Assembly: GCA_029248105.1 (NCBI GenBank)
Contig: JAQWJZ010000010.1
Coordinates: 1 to 64,000 of the forward strand
Reading direction: 5' to 3'
DNA length: 64,000 nt
From: Flavobacteriales bacterium
GTDB taxonomy: Bacteria; Bacteroidota; Bacteroidia; Flavobacteriales; UBA7312
Within the stretch, counting starts at the first letter, position 1. Each line of letters opens with the position of its first letter. Below are positions 1 through 8,860 of this stretch, piece by piece. Made by a program: the position numbers and the translations under genes. Below the pieces are notes generated by a model. It was not told the origin of the DNA, searched no databases, and saw nothing but the letters and a program-made list of their open reading frames with translations.

Positions 1-95
1 CATAGACATTTTGAAAAAAATTGGCTTTCATATTAAGCGTAAAATTATGATTAAAAAATTCTTATATTAGTAGCTCTTAAAAATATGATTTAACT

Positions 96-1343
96 ATGAC
101 TTTATCCACTGCAAAATGGGTTAACATTTGGCTGTTATTCTGCTCTTGTCAACTGCTTAATGCCCAAACTGCCGACCAACTGCTTCGGGTTTATAATATC
201 ACTAACACATCTACCCTAAACAACATTTCCTCGCCGCTAAGTGGCAACTTAGCATATAAATAAAATCATTTATATCATTACGATGGTAGCCAATGGCGAA
301 GTTCTTGGACAACCAAAGGCAATACTAACATTGGAAACACCGATTTTTTAGGCACAACTAATAATACAGACCTTAGGTTTAGAACTAATAATGCGCAAAG
401 AATGGTAGTAAAATCCGACGGGAAAGTAGGGGTAGGCATAAATAATCCAAGTGGAATTTTTGAAGTCAATAGCAATGATGGACTACTAGCGGTTTCAAAT
501 GCTAATACAAACACATCTTCCATAACCTACCCCAACAGTCTTAACGATAATAATTTTTTTTCTTTTTCGATTTTTCAATCTGCTACTGCTAATGTTGATT
601 TTCTAACACCTAATACCACATTGACCCGTATGGTTCTATATTCAGATAACCCTCTACCACAAAATGGTTTTGATCCAGATAACCCAACAGGCATTACTGT
701 ATCTGCAAGGCAAACAGGAGGAAGTTGGACGGTTATATTCACCCAAACCTACACACCAGCGTCCTGTCTATCTGACGAATTAGTTGTTATTACTCAAAAT
801 CAGTTTTATTTGAGAGCTAAAAATATAGATTTAGCTAATTCAACAGAATATGATGAATACAGAATTCAACTACAAAACACTCAACATAACCCTATTCATA
901 ATTCTAGGATAGCTGAAATAAGGTTATTTGAAGACAAAACATCAGAATTTATTGTTAACACAAATGGCAATGTTGGCATTAACCATGATAACCCCACCCA
1001 AAGGCTTCATGTTATCGGCAATATCTTAGCTAGCGGCACTATCACTCCAGACTATGTGTTTGAAAATTATTATGATGGCAAAAGTGATCTCAATCCTACT
1101 TACAAATTTCAACCGCTTAGTGAGGTAGAACAATTCATAAAAGAAAACAAACATCTGCCTGGTGTTCCTTCAGCCCAAGATATTGAGGAACAAGGTGGAA
1201 TTCTTGTCAATAAAGCCACCGAAATAAACCTTGAGAAAATTGAGGAATTGTACATTCACTTATTTGAACTCATTGATGAAAACGAAAGAATAAAGAAAAG
1301 TATAAAACGAATTGAAAAAGAAGTTTTGGACTTAGCCAAATGA
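96..1343 (+). pseudogene. T9SS-era tail-fibre-like secreted protein, interrupted by an in-frame stop
   Basis: An ATG at 96 opens a frame with a signal peptide ending near LNAQ. It reads to a TAA at 261-263 and then continues in the same frame, without any shift, to 1343. The codons after the stop (HLYHYDGSQWR, then LRFRTNNAQRMVVKSDG and GVGINNPSG) look like normal coding sequence of this family, so a single nonsense codon or a small in-frame deletion seems to have split one gene of about 415 codons. An ATG at 402 could give a 313-residue product, but without a signal peptide. The C-terminus (LASGTITPDYVFENYYDG, HLPGVPSAQDIEEQGG, ATEINLEKIEELYIHLFEL) is the tail-fibre/collar-like end common in secreted flavobacterial proteins, with a closing coiled coil. 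Function is unknown. A sequencing error at 261-263 is an alternative explanation. Confidence 0.7.
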
Positions 1344-1345
1344 AG

Positions 1346-2011
1346 CTATTTAAGCCTAAACCTCAAATAGGTTATTGGCATACCTTTTTCTAAAAAAAGT
1401 TGTTCGTAATGCGTTTTGATTTCCATATTTTCTCTTTGCAAAACCGCATTGTAAATGTCGTGTTCAGCATCTTCCAAATGATGATTGTGCCCTTCAATAA
1501 TACCTAAAGTGTAACCGTGCAAAAACTGACTATCTGTTTTTAGGTGTATCAGTCCGTCTTTGGCTAAAAAACGAGAATATCGTTCTAAAAAAGTAGGGTG
1601 TGTTAAACGATTTTTAGCTCTTTTCTTTTTGATTTGAGGGTCTGGAAAGGTTATCCATATCTCATCAACTTCATCGGCATCAAAGCACAATTCTATAAAC
1701 TCAATACGTGTTCTCAAAAATGCCACATTACCAACACCGCCTTCAATAGCATCGGTAGAGCCTTTCCACATACGAGCTCCTTTCACATCAACACCCAAAA
1801 AGTTTTTGTTGGGGTATTTTTGAGCCAAGCCAACAGCGTATTCACCCTTACCACAGCCCAACTCTACAACCAATGGATTGTCGTTTTTAAAAAAGTCTTT
1901 CTTCCACTGACCTTTCATCTTATAGCCAGATTTTAATTCCTCAAAAGTGGGCTGAAATACATTAGGGTATTCTGCCATTTGAGAAAACTTACGGAGTTTG
2001 TTCTTTGCCAA
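1346..2011 (-). CDS. trmB: tRNA (guanine-N7)-methyltransferase
   Basis: TrmB transfers a methyl group from S-adenosylmethionine to N7 of G46 in the tRNA variable loop, in the cytoplasm. The protein of about 221 residues shows the SAM-binding motif VELGCGKGEYA (about residues 49-59), the family segment FPDPQIKKKRAKNRLT (112-127) and the closing TxYExxF signature in THYEQLF (about 180-186). I place the start at a TTG at 2011 because the family begins with a KNKL-type sequence. An upstream TTG at 2041 would add 10 residues that look non-family. The gene ends 2 bp after the convergent broken gene on its left and is divergent from the glycosyltransferase at 2062. The start codon is the least certain part. 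Confidence 0.93.
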   Translation of the reverse strand: MAKNKLRKFSQMAEYPNVFQPTFEELKSGYKMKGQWKKDFFKNDNPLVVELGCGKGEYAVGLAQKYPNKNFLGVDVKGARMWKGSTDAIEGGVGNVAFLRTRIEFIELCFDADEVDEIWITFPDPQIKKKRAKNRLTHPTFLERYSRFLAKDGLIHLKTDSQFLHGYTLGIIEGHNHHLEDAEHDIYNAVLQRENMEIKTHYEQLFLEKGMPITYLRFRLK

Positions 2012-2061
2012 TGCTAAAAATTTTATGCGAAAATAGCTCAATTTTTAAGTACTTTCGAAGC

Positions 2062-3108
2062 GTGAATTCTAAAAAAAGAATACTGATTGCCCCTCTAGAT
2101 TGGGGTTTAGGTCATGCTAGCCGATGCATTCCTATTGCTCAAGCATTAGAACAAAAGGGCTTTGAAGTGGTTTTTGCCTCTAGTGGTCGACCATTAGAAT
2201 TACTCATTCAAGAATTTCCAAAGAACGATTTCATTAAGCTAGAGAGCTACAACATACGCTATCCCAAAAATGGTAAAATGGCTTGGAGTATGCTTAGTCA
2301 GAGTTTAAAAATATGGAAAGGTATTCGCCAAGAGCATGCGCTATTACAACAGATTATAGATGATTACAATATTGACGGCGTCATATCTGACAATCGTTTT
2401 GGGCTACACTCCAAAAAAGTGCCATGTGTATTCGTTACCCACCAACTGAATATACAAACGCCTATTTTTTCAGATTTTATACGAAAAATGAATTTCAAAT
2501 ACATTCAAAAGTTTGACGAATGTTGGATTCCTGACTCTGACAATCATCAGCTAAGTGGTCAGCTATCTAAAGTTGAAAACACCACTTTCAACTGTCAGTA
2601 TATAGGGGCTTTATCCCGTTTTGAGAAATTAGAAAAAACTAAAGACATAGATGTTCTTGCTATCGTTTCTGGACCTGAGCCACAACGCAGTATGTTTGAG
2701 GAGTTACTAAAAAAACAACTGATAGAGGCGAAGTTAAAAGCCACATTGGTATTAGGTAAAACAGAAGAACATAAAGAAGAGCATATTGGAAAGCTCAAAA
2801 TTATCAGCCACCTCAACGCCAAAGCCCTCAATCAGGCTATGGTGAATGCCAAAGTGGTCATTAGTCGCTCAGGATATTCTACCGTAATGGACATTGCCAA
2901 ACTGAACAAATTAGCCATATTCGTTCCTACCCCCGGGCAAACAGAACAACTATATTTAGCAAAGTATTTTTACGATAAAAAATTAGCTTTTGCTATGCAT
3001 CAAAAGGAATTAGAGGTTCGTACAGCAATAGAAAAAGCGAGTGAATTTGAAGGCTTAAGCCTAGAAAAATTTCAAGCAAATTGGGATAGTCTGTTAAGCC
3101 TTTTTTAG
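2062..3108 (+). CDS. MurG-like glycosyltransferase (family 28-type fold)
   Basis: This is a cytoplasmic or membrane-associated glycosyltransferase of about 348 residues with a GT-B fold; donor and acceptor are unknown. The N-terminus KKRILIAPLDWGLGHASRC is the glycine-rich motif of the family, as in UDP-sugar transferases related to MurG. The C-terminal half has ISRSGYSTVMDIAKLNK and FVPTPGQTEQ, the expected nucleotide-sugar binding region. I choose the GTG at 2062; a TTG at 2005 would add residues overlapping the divergent trmB start. The gene overlaps the convergent phoR by 15 bp. Such stand-alone enzymes are common in Bacteroidota and are usually annotated only to family level. Confidence 0.8.
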   Translation: MNSKKRILIAPLDWGLGHASRCIPIAQALEQKGFEVVFASSGRPLELLIQEFPKNDFIKLESYNIRYPKNGKMAWSMLSQSLKIWKGIRQEHALLQQIIDDYNIDGVISDNRFGLHSKKVPCVFVTHQLNIQTPIFSDFIRKMNFKYIQKFDECWIPDSDNHQLSGQLSKVENTTFNCQYIGALSRFEKLEKTKDIDVLAIVSGPEPQRSMFEELLKKQLIEAKLKATLVLGKTEEHKEEHIGKLKIISHLNAKALNQAMVNAKVVISRSGYSTVMDIAKLNKLAIFVPTPGQTEQLYLAKYFYDKKLAFAMHQKELEVRTAIEKASEFEGLSLEKFQANWDSLLSLF

Positions 3109-4116
3109 AGTAAATGAAAAGGTAGTTCCCACGTTCTCCGTACTTCTCACATTAATAGTTTGTCGGTGAGCATCGACAATATGCTTGACTATAGACAAGC
3201 CTAAACCCGTTCCTCCTGCACTTCTAGAACGTGACTTATCTACTCTGTAAAATCTTTCGAATAAACGGGGTAGGTGTTCAGAAGGAATACCATCGCCATC
3301 ATCGGCAATTTCAACCAAAATATTTTCTCCCATTTCAAAAAGACGTACCTTGGTGTGTCCTCCTTCATTGCCGTATTTTATGGAGTTTTCAATAAGGTTT
3401 ATTAAAACTTGAGATATTTTATCTCTGTCTGCCTCAACAAAGTTATTTATAGATTGATTATTGATACTTAAAGTAATACTTCTCTTTTTGGCCTTCATCT
3501 CAAGAATATCAAACAACTCTTGAATATGATCAACGATATTCCAACGAGTAAACTCCAGCTCTAATCGATTCGACTCAATCTTGGATATCATCTCTAAATC
3601 TTCCACAATATTTATCATTCTATCCACACTTTTGCTAGAGCGTTCCAAATATTGCATGTTTACATTTTCATCTCTTATAGCCCCATCAATAAGCGTATGT
3701 ATATACCCTTGAATATTAAAAATGGGTGTTTTGAGTTCGTGTGAAACATTACCCAAAAACTCTCTTCGAAAAGACTCCATGTTTTTAAGTTCTTCTATTT
3801 CTCTTTGACGTTCATTAACCATCCTGTCAACATCTTCATCTACTTTATTCAAATCTGTTTCAACATCATCACTAACCCCTCTTTGTCTAGTCAGCGATTT
3901 ATAAATCACTTTTACTCTTTCATGAATGAATTTCTTTAAAAAAAGAAAAGAAATAATGTATATGGAAATAGTAGAGGATATAATAACTGTGAGGATTTGC
4001 CAAAATTGAATGGTGCTTTCTGACCAGAAACACATTAAAGAAAACAAAATAAAAAATGGAACTGACAAAGCAAGCGTCAAGTAAAAGGCAATTTTTTTAG
4101 GCGTTGTCCATTGCAT
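3094..4116 (-). CDS. phoR: PhoR-like sensor histidine kinase
   Basis: This is a membrane sensor kinase that should phosphorylate the response regulator encoded just upstream. Two membrane helices (about residues 9-31 and 38-60) are separated by only a few residues, so there is no periplasmic sensor domain. A charged coiled-coil stretch leads to the HisKA motif NVSHELKTP with the phospho-acceptor His126. The ATPase domain shows the N box NLIENSIKYG (240-249), DDGDG (272-276) and GGTGLGLSIV (301-310). Its ATG overlaps the stop of phoB by one base (TAATG), which suggests translational coupling. The phosphate assignment rests on kinase type, the phoB partner and the adjacent pst genes. Confidence 0.88.
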   Translation of the reverse strand: MQWTTPKKIAFYLTLALSVPFFILFSLMCFWSESTIQFWQILTVIISSTISIYIISFLFLKKFIHERVKVIYKSLTRQRGVSDDVETDLNKVDEDVDRMVNERQREIEELKNMESFRREFLGNVSHELKTPIFNIQGYIHTLIDGAIRDENVNMQYLERSSKSVDRMINIVEDLEMISKIESNRLELEFTRWNIVDHIQELFDILEMKAKKRSITLSINNQSINNFVEADRDKISQVLINLIENSIKYGNEGGHTKVRLFEMGENILVEIADDGDGIPSEHLPRLFERFYRVDKSRSRSAGGTGLGLSIVKHIVDAHRQTINVRSTENVGTTFSFTLKKA

Positions 4117-4796
4117 TAGTATTCAAATTTATAGCCTACACCTTTTACTGTTTTGATGTAGTGGTCGGCTAATTTCTCACGCAATTTACGAATATGTACG
4201 TCAATAGTTCTATCTCCTACAACAATATCTGTGCCCCAAACCTTTTCTAGAATTTCCTCTCTAGTGAATACTTTGCCGGGCTTGGATATTAATAACTTCA
4301 ATAGCTTAAATTCTTTTTTGGCGAATACAACCTCAACACCTTTGTAGGTTGTCATATGTTTTTCCTTGTCAATGACGATATCTCCCAATTCTATAATAGA
4401 TGTGGTGTCTTGTGTAATACCTCTTCGCTTAAGCAAGGCTTTTACTCTACTTATCAAAACCTTAGGCCTAATGGGTTTAGTAATATAATCGTCAGCACCT
4501 GCTTCAAAACCTGCTATTTGAGAATAATCTTCAGATCGAGCAGTAAGGAAAGTAACCACCGATTGACTCAAAGATGGTATCTCTCTGATTTTCTCACAAG
4601 TTGTAATGCCGTCCATATTCGGCATTTGAACATCAAGTATAATGAGTGAGGGCTCATGTTTTTTGGCTAATTCAATAGCCAGTAAACCATTGTCAGCAAC
4701 TATAACCTCATAACCTTCGGCACGTAAGTTATATCCTAGAAACTCTAAAATATCTTCCTCGTCATCAACAACAAGAATTTTAATTTCATTGTTCAT
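4116..4796 (-). CDS. phoB: PhoB-like response regulator (OmpR family)
   Basis: This 226-residue regulator has an N-terminal receiver domain with acidic pocket DDEED (11-15), phospho-acceptor Asp55 in LIILDVQMP and the conserved Lys107 in ITKP. A C-terminal OmpR-type winged helix ends in VVGDRTIDVHIRKLREKL and TVKGVGYKFEY. Members of this family bind tandem half-sites spaced by 11 bp, which is what appears before the divergent porin, pstS and the PiT-like operon. The gene is first in the phoB-phoR pair and is divergent from the porin across a 141-bp region. A TACTTTTG element lies upstream on its own strand. I did not see phased repeats oriented toward phoB. Confidence 0.9.
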   Translation of the reverse strand: MNNEIKILVVDDEEDILEFLGYNLRAEGYEVIVADNGLLAIELAKKHEPSLIILDVQMPNMDGITTCEKIREIPSLSQSVVTFLTARSEDYSQIAGFEAGADDYITKPIRPKVLISRVKALLKRRGITQDTTSIIELGDIVIDKEKHMTTYKGVEVVFAKKEFKLLKLLISKPGKVFTREEILEKVWGTDIVVGDRTIDVHIRKLREKLADHYIKTVKGVGYKFEY

Positions 4797-4819
4797 ACTT
4801 TATTCAAGTTTAATTTTTA

Positions 4820-4827
4820 CAAAAGTA
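4820..4827 (-). promoter_or_regulatory. Predicted -7 element for phoBR
   Basis: On the minus strand this reads TACTTTTG, a full match to the Bacteroidota -7 consensus TAnnTTTG, and lies 24 bases before the phoB ATG. No convincing -33 TTTG was found at the usual distance. Confidence 0.5.
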
Positions 4828-4853
4828 TCATATAAAGCCTTTCATTTGAGTAA

Positions 4854-4881
4854 TTTACAATTTTTTAACATATACTTAATA
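4854..4881 (+). promoter_or_regulatory. Putative PhoB box before the porin (three 11-bp-phased repeats)
   Basis: TTTACA at 4854, TTAACA at 4865 and TTAATA at 4876 are spaced exactly 11 bp apart, the arrangement bound by PhoB/OmpR-type dimers. The last repeat begins 27 bp before the -7 element at 4903, so the box overlaps the -33 region as expected for an activator. The regulator assignment is inference from the neighbouring phoB. Confidence 0.7.
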
Positions 4882-4902
4882 TTGGACTAGACAATGTAAA
4901 CT

Positions 4903-4910
4903 TATATTTG
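4903..4910 (+). promoter_or_regulatory. -7 element of the porin promoter
   Basis: TATATTTG matches TAnnTTTG perfectly and lies 27 bases before the porin ATG. A weak -33 ATTG sits at 4881-4884, with an 18-base gap. Confidence 0.65.
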
Positions 4911-4937
4911 TACCGAATTAACAATTAATAATTTAAA

Positions 4938-5900
4938 ATGAAAAAAATCTTAAACGTATTAACTCTTTCATTTATAGGGTTGAGTGCAATGGCTCAAGGT
5001 CAGCCAAGCGCAAAAGTATTTTCTAACTTCAATTATAATGTATCTGACGAAGACAACAACTTCAAAGCCTTTGATGTGAATAGAGCTTACTTAGGGTACA
5101 GCTATGCGTTAAGCGATGAGTTTAGCACAAAAATAACTTTTGACGTAGGTAATAATAGTGCAGGAAGTGCTTACACCGCTTTCTTGAAAATTGCTTCTGT
5201 TAGCTGGAAAACTAATGAAAACATGAAAATCAATTTTGGTATGATAGGTACCAAAAACTTTAAGTTCATGGAAAAAGCATGGGGACATAGATACATATAC
5301 AAATCTTTGCAAGACAAACACAAATGGGCTAGTTCTGCCGATGTAGGTGTTTCTGTTGATTATCAACTAAATGATAAGATGAGTATTGATGCTCAAGTAC
5401 TTAACGGCGAAGGGTACAAAAAAGAACAAGAGTCTAACGGTTTGTTTAGAGGAAGTGTTGGCTTAATTTATGACCTTTCAGAAAATGTTGTAATGAGAGT
5501 TCACCGAGATGTAGTGCCAAGAGAATCTTATGGAGCTAATGACTCTCATCAAAATACAACAAGCGCTGCTTTAGCTTATACAGGAAATGGCTTCAAATTA
5601 GGCGCTGAGTATAACCTTCAAGAAAATGCTAAAAATGTAACGGATCAAGAGCGTACAGGTATGTCAGCATATGGTAGTTATGATCTAAATGATGGCATGT
5701 CTTTATTTGGAAGATACGATGAGTTGAGCTCTGAGGACGATTGGAATTTATCTAAAGATGGCACATTTATGATTGTTGGTATTCAAAAGCAAATGGTCAA
5801 GGGCTTAAAAGTTGCTTTAAACTACCAAAGCTGGACTGCTGCAACAGAAGGTGCTGATGCTGAAAGCTCAATATTTATGAACTTAGAATTCAAGTTCTAA
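4938..5900 (+). CDS. Outer-membrane porin, probably phosphate-related (Porin O/P type)
   Basis: This 320-residue protein has a signal peptide ending at SAMAQ and a body of alternating beta strands ending in an aromatic residue (LEFKF), typical of an outer-membrane barrel. Repeated strand and turn patterns such as INRNTY-free aromatic strands, YGSYDLNDGMSLFGRYDEL and KGLKVALNYQSW resemble the phosphate-selective porin O/P group. It sits between phoBR and pstS under a predicted PhoB box, so a role in taking phosphate or polyphosphate across the outer membrane during starvation is likely. Substrate selectivity cannot be read from the sequence. A strong terminator follows. Confidence 0.75.
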   Translation: MKKILNVLTLSFIGLSAMAQGQPSAKVFSNFNYNVSDEDNNFKAFDVNRAYLGYSYALSDEFSTKITFDVGNNSAGSAYTAFLKIASVSWKTNENMKINFGMIGTKNFKFMEKAWGHRYIYKSLQDKHKWASSADVGVSVDYQLNDKMSIDAQVLNGEGYKKEQESNGLFRGSVGLIYDLSENVVMRVHRDVVPRESYGANDSHQNTTSAALAYTGNGFKLGAEYNLQENAKNVTDQERTGMSAYGSYDLNDGMSLFGRYDELSSEDDWNLSKDGTFMIVGIQKQMVKGLKVALNYQSWTAATEGADAESSIFMNLEFKF

Positions 5901-5922
5901 ATACACACCAAACTAAAGTTTG

Positions 5923-5950
5923 AAAGCGAGGCAAAAGCCTCGCTTTTTTT
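5923..5950 (+). terminator. Rho-independent terminator of the porin gene
   Basis: AAAGCGAGGC pairs with GCCTCGCTTT around an AAAA loop and is followed by a T run. It isolates the porin transcript from pstS. Confidence 0.9.
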
Positions 5951-5973
5951 ATGCTTCTCAGCCGTTAATACGC

Positions 5974-6022
5974 TTTACAATTACTTAACATTATATATTT
6001 TAAAATTTACATTTTATTAATA
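5974..6022 (+). promoter_or_regulatory. Putative PhoB boxes before pstS (two pairs of 11-bp-phased repeats)
   Basis: TTTACA at 5974 and TTAACA at 5985 are 11 bp apart; TTTACA at 6006 and TTAATA at 6017 are again 11 bp apart. A degenerate third unit (GTAAGC, 6028) would sit 26 bp before the -7 element, matching the geometry at the porin promoter. PhoB binding is inferred. Confidence 0.65.
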
Positions 6023-6053
6023 TTAAAGTAAGCTTTAGGTTCAATTAGCCCTC

Positions 6054-6061
6054 TATGTTTG
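6054..6061 (+). promoter_or_regulatory. -7 element of the pstS promoter
   Basis: TATGTTTG is a full match to TAnnTTTG and lies 28 bases before the pstS ATG. The -33 region has no clear TTTG, which fits activator dependence. Confidence 0.65.
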
Positions 6062-6089
6062 TAGGGTAATTAAAATCAAAAATAGATAA

Positions 6090-7028
6090 ATGAAAACATT
6101 AGGAAAATTATTTTTAGGCATCACTACAATTGCACTTGTTGCTTGTGGCGGAAGCGAACAAAAATCTACCAAATCAGGGCTGAGCGGAGCAATCAAAATT
6201 GACGGCTCTAGTACAGTATATCCTGTTACTGAAGCAGTGGCTGAAGAATTCAGAGCAGTTGAACCTGCTGTTAATGTTACTGTTGGTGTTTCTGGAACTG
6301 GTGGTGGTTTCAAAAAATTCATGAGAGGTGAAACAGATATCAATGATGCTTCTCGTCCTATTAAAGCAAAAGAAGCTGATGCTTGTGCAGAGATTGGTAT
6401 TGGATACCAAGAGTTAAGTGTTGCTTATGATGGTTTGGCTGTATTAATTAACCCTGAAAATGACTGGGTGGATTACTTAACAGTAGAAGAGCTCAAGAAA
6501 ATATGGCTGCCTGAAGCACAAGGACAAATTATGTATTGGGATCAAGTAAGAGAGGGCTGGCCTCACGAAGAGCTTCACCTTTTCGGTCCTGGCGTAGCGT
6601 CTGGTACTTACGACTACTTCGCTGAAGCTATATGCGGAAAGAAAGTAGGAACACGTGGCGATTATACCGCTTCTGAAGACGATCATGTTTTAGTGCAAGG
6701 TATAGCAACAGACAAAAATGCTTTAGGATTTTTTGGTTTAGCATACTATGAAGAAAATAAAGACAAACTAAAATTAGTTGGTGTAGATAATGGTAATGGG
6801 GTAGTAATGCCATCATTAGAAACCGTTGGTAACGGTTCTTATGCACCACTATCAAGACCAATCTTTATTTACGTGAGTAGTCTAGCAGTACAAAAAGAAG
6901 AAGTAAGAGGATTTGTTTCATTCTATTTAGAAAACGCTTCTTCATTGGTTGCAGAGGTAGGATACATTCCACTTCCAGATGCAGAATATGCTAAAGAGAT
7001 TGAAAAATTTAATGCATTTATAAAGTAG
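6090..7028 (+). CDS. pstS: Phosphate-binding lipoprotein of the Pst transporter
   Basis: PstS captures phosphate in the periplasm and delivers it to PstCA. The 312-residue protein has a lipoprotein signal with lipobox LVAC followed by GGS, so it should be anchored to a membrane. Family motifs include [19 protein letters not shown] near residue 35, [10 protein letters not shown] and the ASRPI segment, which form the phosphate pocket, and [13 protein letters not shown] in the second lobe. It is preceded by predicted PhoB boxes and followed after 98 bp by pstCAB-phoU. A stable hairpin in that gap may let pstS mRNA accumulate above the permease mRNA. Confidence 0.95.
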   Translation: MKTLGKLFLGITTIALVACGGSEQKSTKSGLSGAIKIDGSSTVYPVTEAVAEEFRAVEPAVNVTVGVSGTGGGFKKFMRGETDINDASRPIKAKEADACAEIGIGYQELSVAYDGLAVLINPENDWVDYLTVEELKKIWLPEAQGQIMYWDQVREGWPHEELHLFGPGVASGTYDYFAEAICGKKVGTRGDYTASEDDHVLVQGIATDKNALGFFGLAYYEENKDKLKLVGVDNGNGVVMPSLETVGNGSYAPLSRPIFIYVSSLAVQKEEVRGFVSFYLENASSLVAEVGYIPLPDAEYAKEIEKFNAFIK

Positions 7029-7089
7029 TTTTTTTTCATAGTGTTAACTCTTTTTTTTCATTGTGTAGAAGGTTAATTACTATTTATAT

Positions 7090-7111
7090 CCAAGCAACTT
7101 AGGTTGCTTGG
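7090..7111 (+). other. Intercistronic hairpin between pstS and pstC
   Basis: CCAAGCAAC and GTTGCTTGG form a perfect 9-bp stem with loop TTAG. No T run follows, so it is more likely an mRNA-stabilising or attenuating structure than a full terminator. It lies 15 bases before the pstC ATG. Confidence 0.6.
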
Positions 7112-7126
7112 GTTATTTCAAATAAA

Positions 7127-8008
7127 ATGAACAGAAGAAGCAAAGAAAAAATAATTGAATTTCTCCTCAAAGGTAGTGCAGCTATTACAATCCTCACTAC
7201 TATAGGAATTATATGGGTACTCCTTTCGGAGAGCTTTACTTTTTTTAAGGAAGTTTCTATAGTTGATTTTCTTACTGACGACCAATGGACGCCACTTTTC
7301 GCCAACAAGCATTTTGGCATAATGCCCCTAATTTCAGGGACATTACTAACAACAGTGATTGCCGTATCTGTGGCATTGCCAGTTGGATTAACTATAGCCG
7401 TCTATCTTAGCGAGTATGCTCCTAAGAAATTCAGAAAAACAGTAAAGCCTATGCTAGAGGTTCTAGCAGCAGTACCAACCGTAGTATACGGATTCTTTGC
7501 CTTGATGGTTGTTACTCCTTTTTTGCAAAAACTAATTCCCGAAATGGCTGGTTTCAACGCTCTTTCAGCAGGAATAGTAATGGGTATAATGATTATCCCT
7601 TTTGTCAGCTCACTTAGTGAAGATGCTCTTCAAGCTGTACCAAAATCGTTAAGAAATGCTTCTTACGGATTAGGCTCAACACGCTTCCAAACAGCATTTA
7701 AAGTAATGGTTCCTGCCGCATCATCGGGTATTGTAGTGTCTGTTATTTTAGCATTTTCAAGAGCAATTGGAGAAACTATGATTGTAGCCATTGCTGCTGG
7801 TCAGCAACCACGACTAACGGCTAATCCTTTAGTACCTATAGAAACTATAACAGCATATATTGTACAAGTTAGTTTGGGTGATGTGCCACACGGATCATTA
7901 GAATATAGAACAATCTTTGCCGCTGGTATGACCTTATTTGTTTTCACATTTATATTAAATAATATCAGCTTCTGGGTAAGAAAGAAATTTAGAGAGCAAT
8001 ATGACTAA
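7127..8008 (+). CDS. pstC: Phosphate ABC transporter permease PstC
   Basis: PstC and PstA form the inner-membrane channel of the high-affinity phosphate importer. The 293-residue protein has about six hydrophobic helices. The cytoplasmic EAA-type loop appears as EDALQAVPKSLRNASYGLGSTRFQTAFKVMVP, which contacts PstB. The segment LAAVPTVVYGFFALMVV and the SRAIGETMIVAIAAG stretch are typical of PstC. The ATG at 7127 gives a normal N-terminus with the first helix at about residues 15-40. Its end overlaps pstA by 8 bp, so the two should be cotranslated. Confidence 0.95.
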   Translation: MNRRSKEKIIEFLLKGSAAITILTTIGIIWVLLSESFTFFKEVSIVDFLTDDQWTPLFANKHFGIMPLISGTLLTTVIAVSVALPVGLTIAVYLSEYAPKKFRKTVKPMLEVLAAVPTVVYGFFALMVVTPFLQKLIPEMAGFNALSAGIVMGIMIIPFVSSLSEDALQAVPKSLRNASYGLGSTRFQTAFKVMVPAASSGIVVSVILAFSRAIGETMIVAIAAGQQPRLTANPLVPIETITAYIVQVSLGDVPHGSLEYRTIFAAGMTLFVFTFILNNISFWVRKKFREQYD

Positions 8009-8858
8009 CTCGAGAAAAAATAGAATCAAGGATAAAATCTTTGAATACATTGGAATTATTTGCACCTTTTTAGGGCTTGTTGTTCTGGCTATTTTTATAG
8101 GCAATATCCTTGTCGATGGGCTATCAAGAATCGACTGGGACTTCATGAAAAGTCTTCCGTCTAGAAAAGCTGAAAAAGCCGGTATATACACCGCTTGGAC
8201 AGGTTCGCTATGGATATTGGGCTTTACAACACTGATTGCTTTTCCACTAGCAGTGGCTGCAGGTGTGTATTTAGAAGAGTACGGCAAAAAAAGCCGATTA
8301 TCTTCTCTCCTCGAGGTAAATATTTCGAATTTAGCGGGCGTGCCATCTATCATATATGGACTACTTGGTCTTGAAATATTCGTTCGTGTTTTCCAAATGG
8401 GAAATAGTGTATTGGCAGGCGCTTTTACATTAGCTTTACTAATACTGCCTATCATAATAGTAGCAACAAGAGAAGCCATAAGGGCCGTACCACCAAGTAT
8501 CAGAGCCGCATCCTATGGCTTAGGAGCAACAAAATGGCAAACCATTTGGCATCAAGTATTGCCTAGTGCTATGGGAGGAATATTGACAGGTGTAATATTG
8601 GCAATCTCTAGAGCCGTAGGTGAAACCGCACCATTAATTGTGGTAGGAGCATTAGCCTATGTGCCTTTTGCACCAAGCTCACCAATGGACGAGTTTACAG
8701 TAATGCCAATTCAAATTTTTAATTGGGTTTCAAGACCACAGCACGGATTTACAATCAATGCTGCAGCCGCTATTATAATACTATTAATCATCACATTTAT
8801 TATGAATGGCTTAGCCGTTTATCTAAGAAATAAATGGGAAAAGAAAATCAGTTGGTAA
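8001..8858 (+). CDS. pstA: Phosphate ABC transporter permease PstA
   Basis: This 285-residue partner of PstC also has about six membrane helices. Its EAA-type loop reads [32 protein letters not shown], and [18 protein letters not shown] is the PstA signature stretch. [18 protein letters not shown] is the conserved helix that pairs with the PstC equivalent. It overlaps pstC by 8 bp and is followed by pstB after 2 bp, a tightly packed operon. No sign of truncation or odd composition. Confidence 0.95.
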   Translation: MTNSRKNRIKDKIFEYIGIICTFLGLVVLAIFIGNILVDGLSRIDWDFMKSLPSRKAEKAGIYTAWTGSLWILGFTTLIAFPLAVAAGVYLEEYGKKSRLSSLLEVNISNLAGVPSIIYGLLGLEIFVRVFQMGNSVLAGAFTLALLILPIIIVATREAIRAVPPSIRAASYGLGATKWQTIWHQVLPSAMGGILTGVILAISRAVGETAPLIVVGALAYVPFAPSSPMDEFTVMPIQIFNWVSRPQHGFTINAAAAIIILLIITFIMNGLAVYLRNKWEKKISW

Positions 8859-8860
8859 GA

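Noticed and set aside
4816-4821. A lone TTTACA before phoB as an autoregulatory Pho box
   Set aside because: No second unit lies 11 bp away on either side, so one hexamer in AT-rich DNA has no weight.
8834-8860. Upstream ATG for pstB
   Set aside because: It overlaps the pstA end and adds nine residues not typical of PstB; the ATG at 8861 gives normal length and a 2-bp gap.
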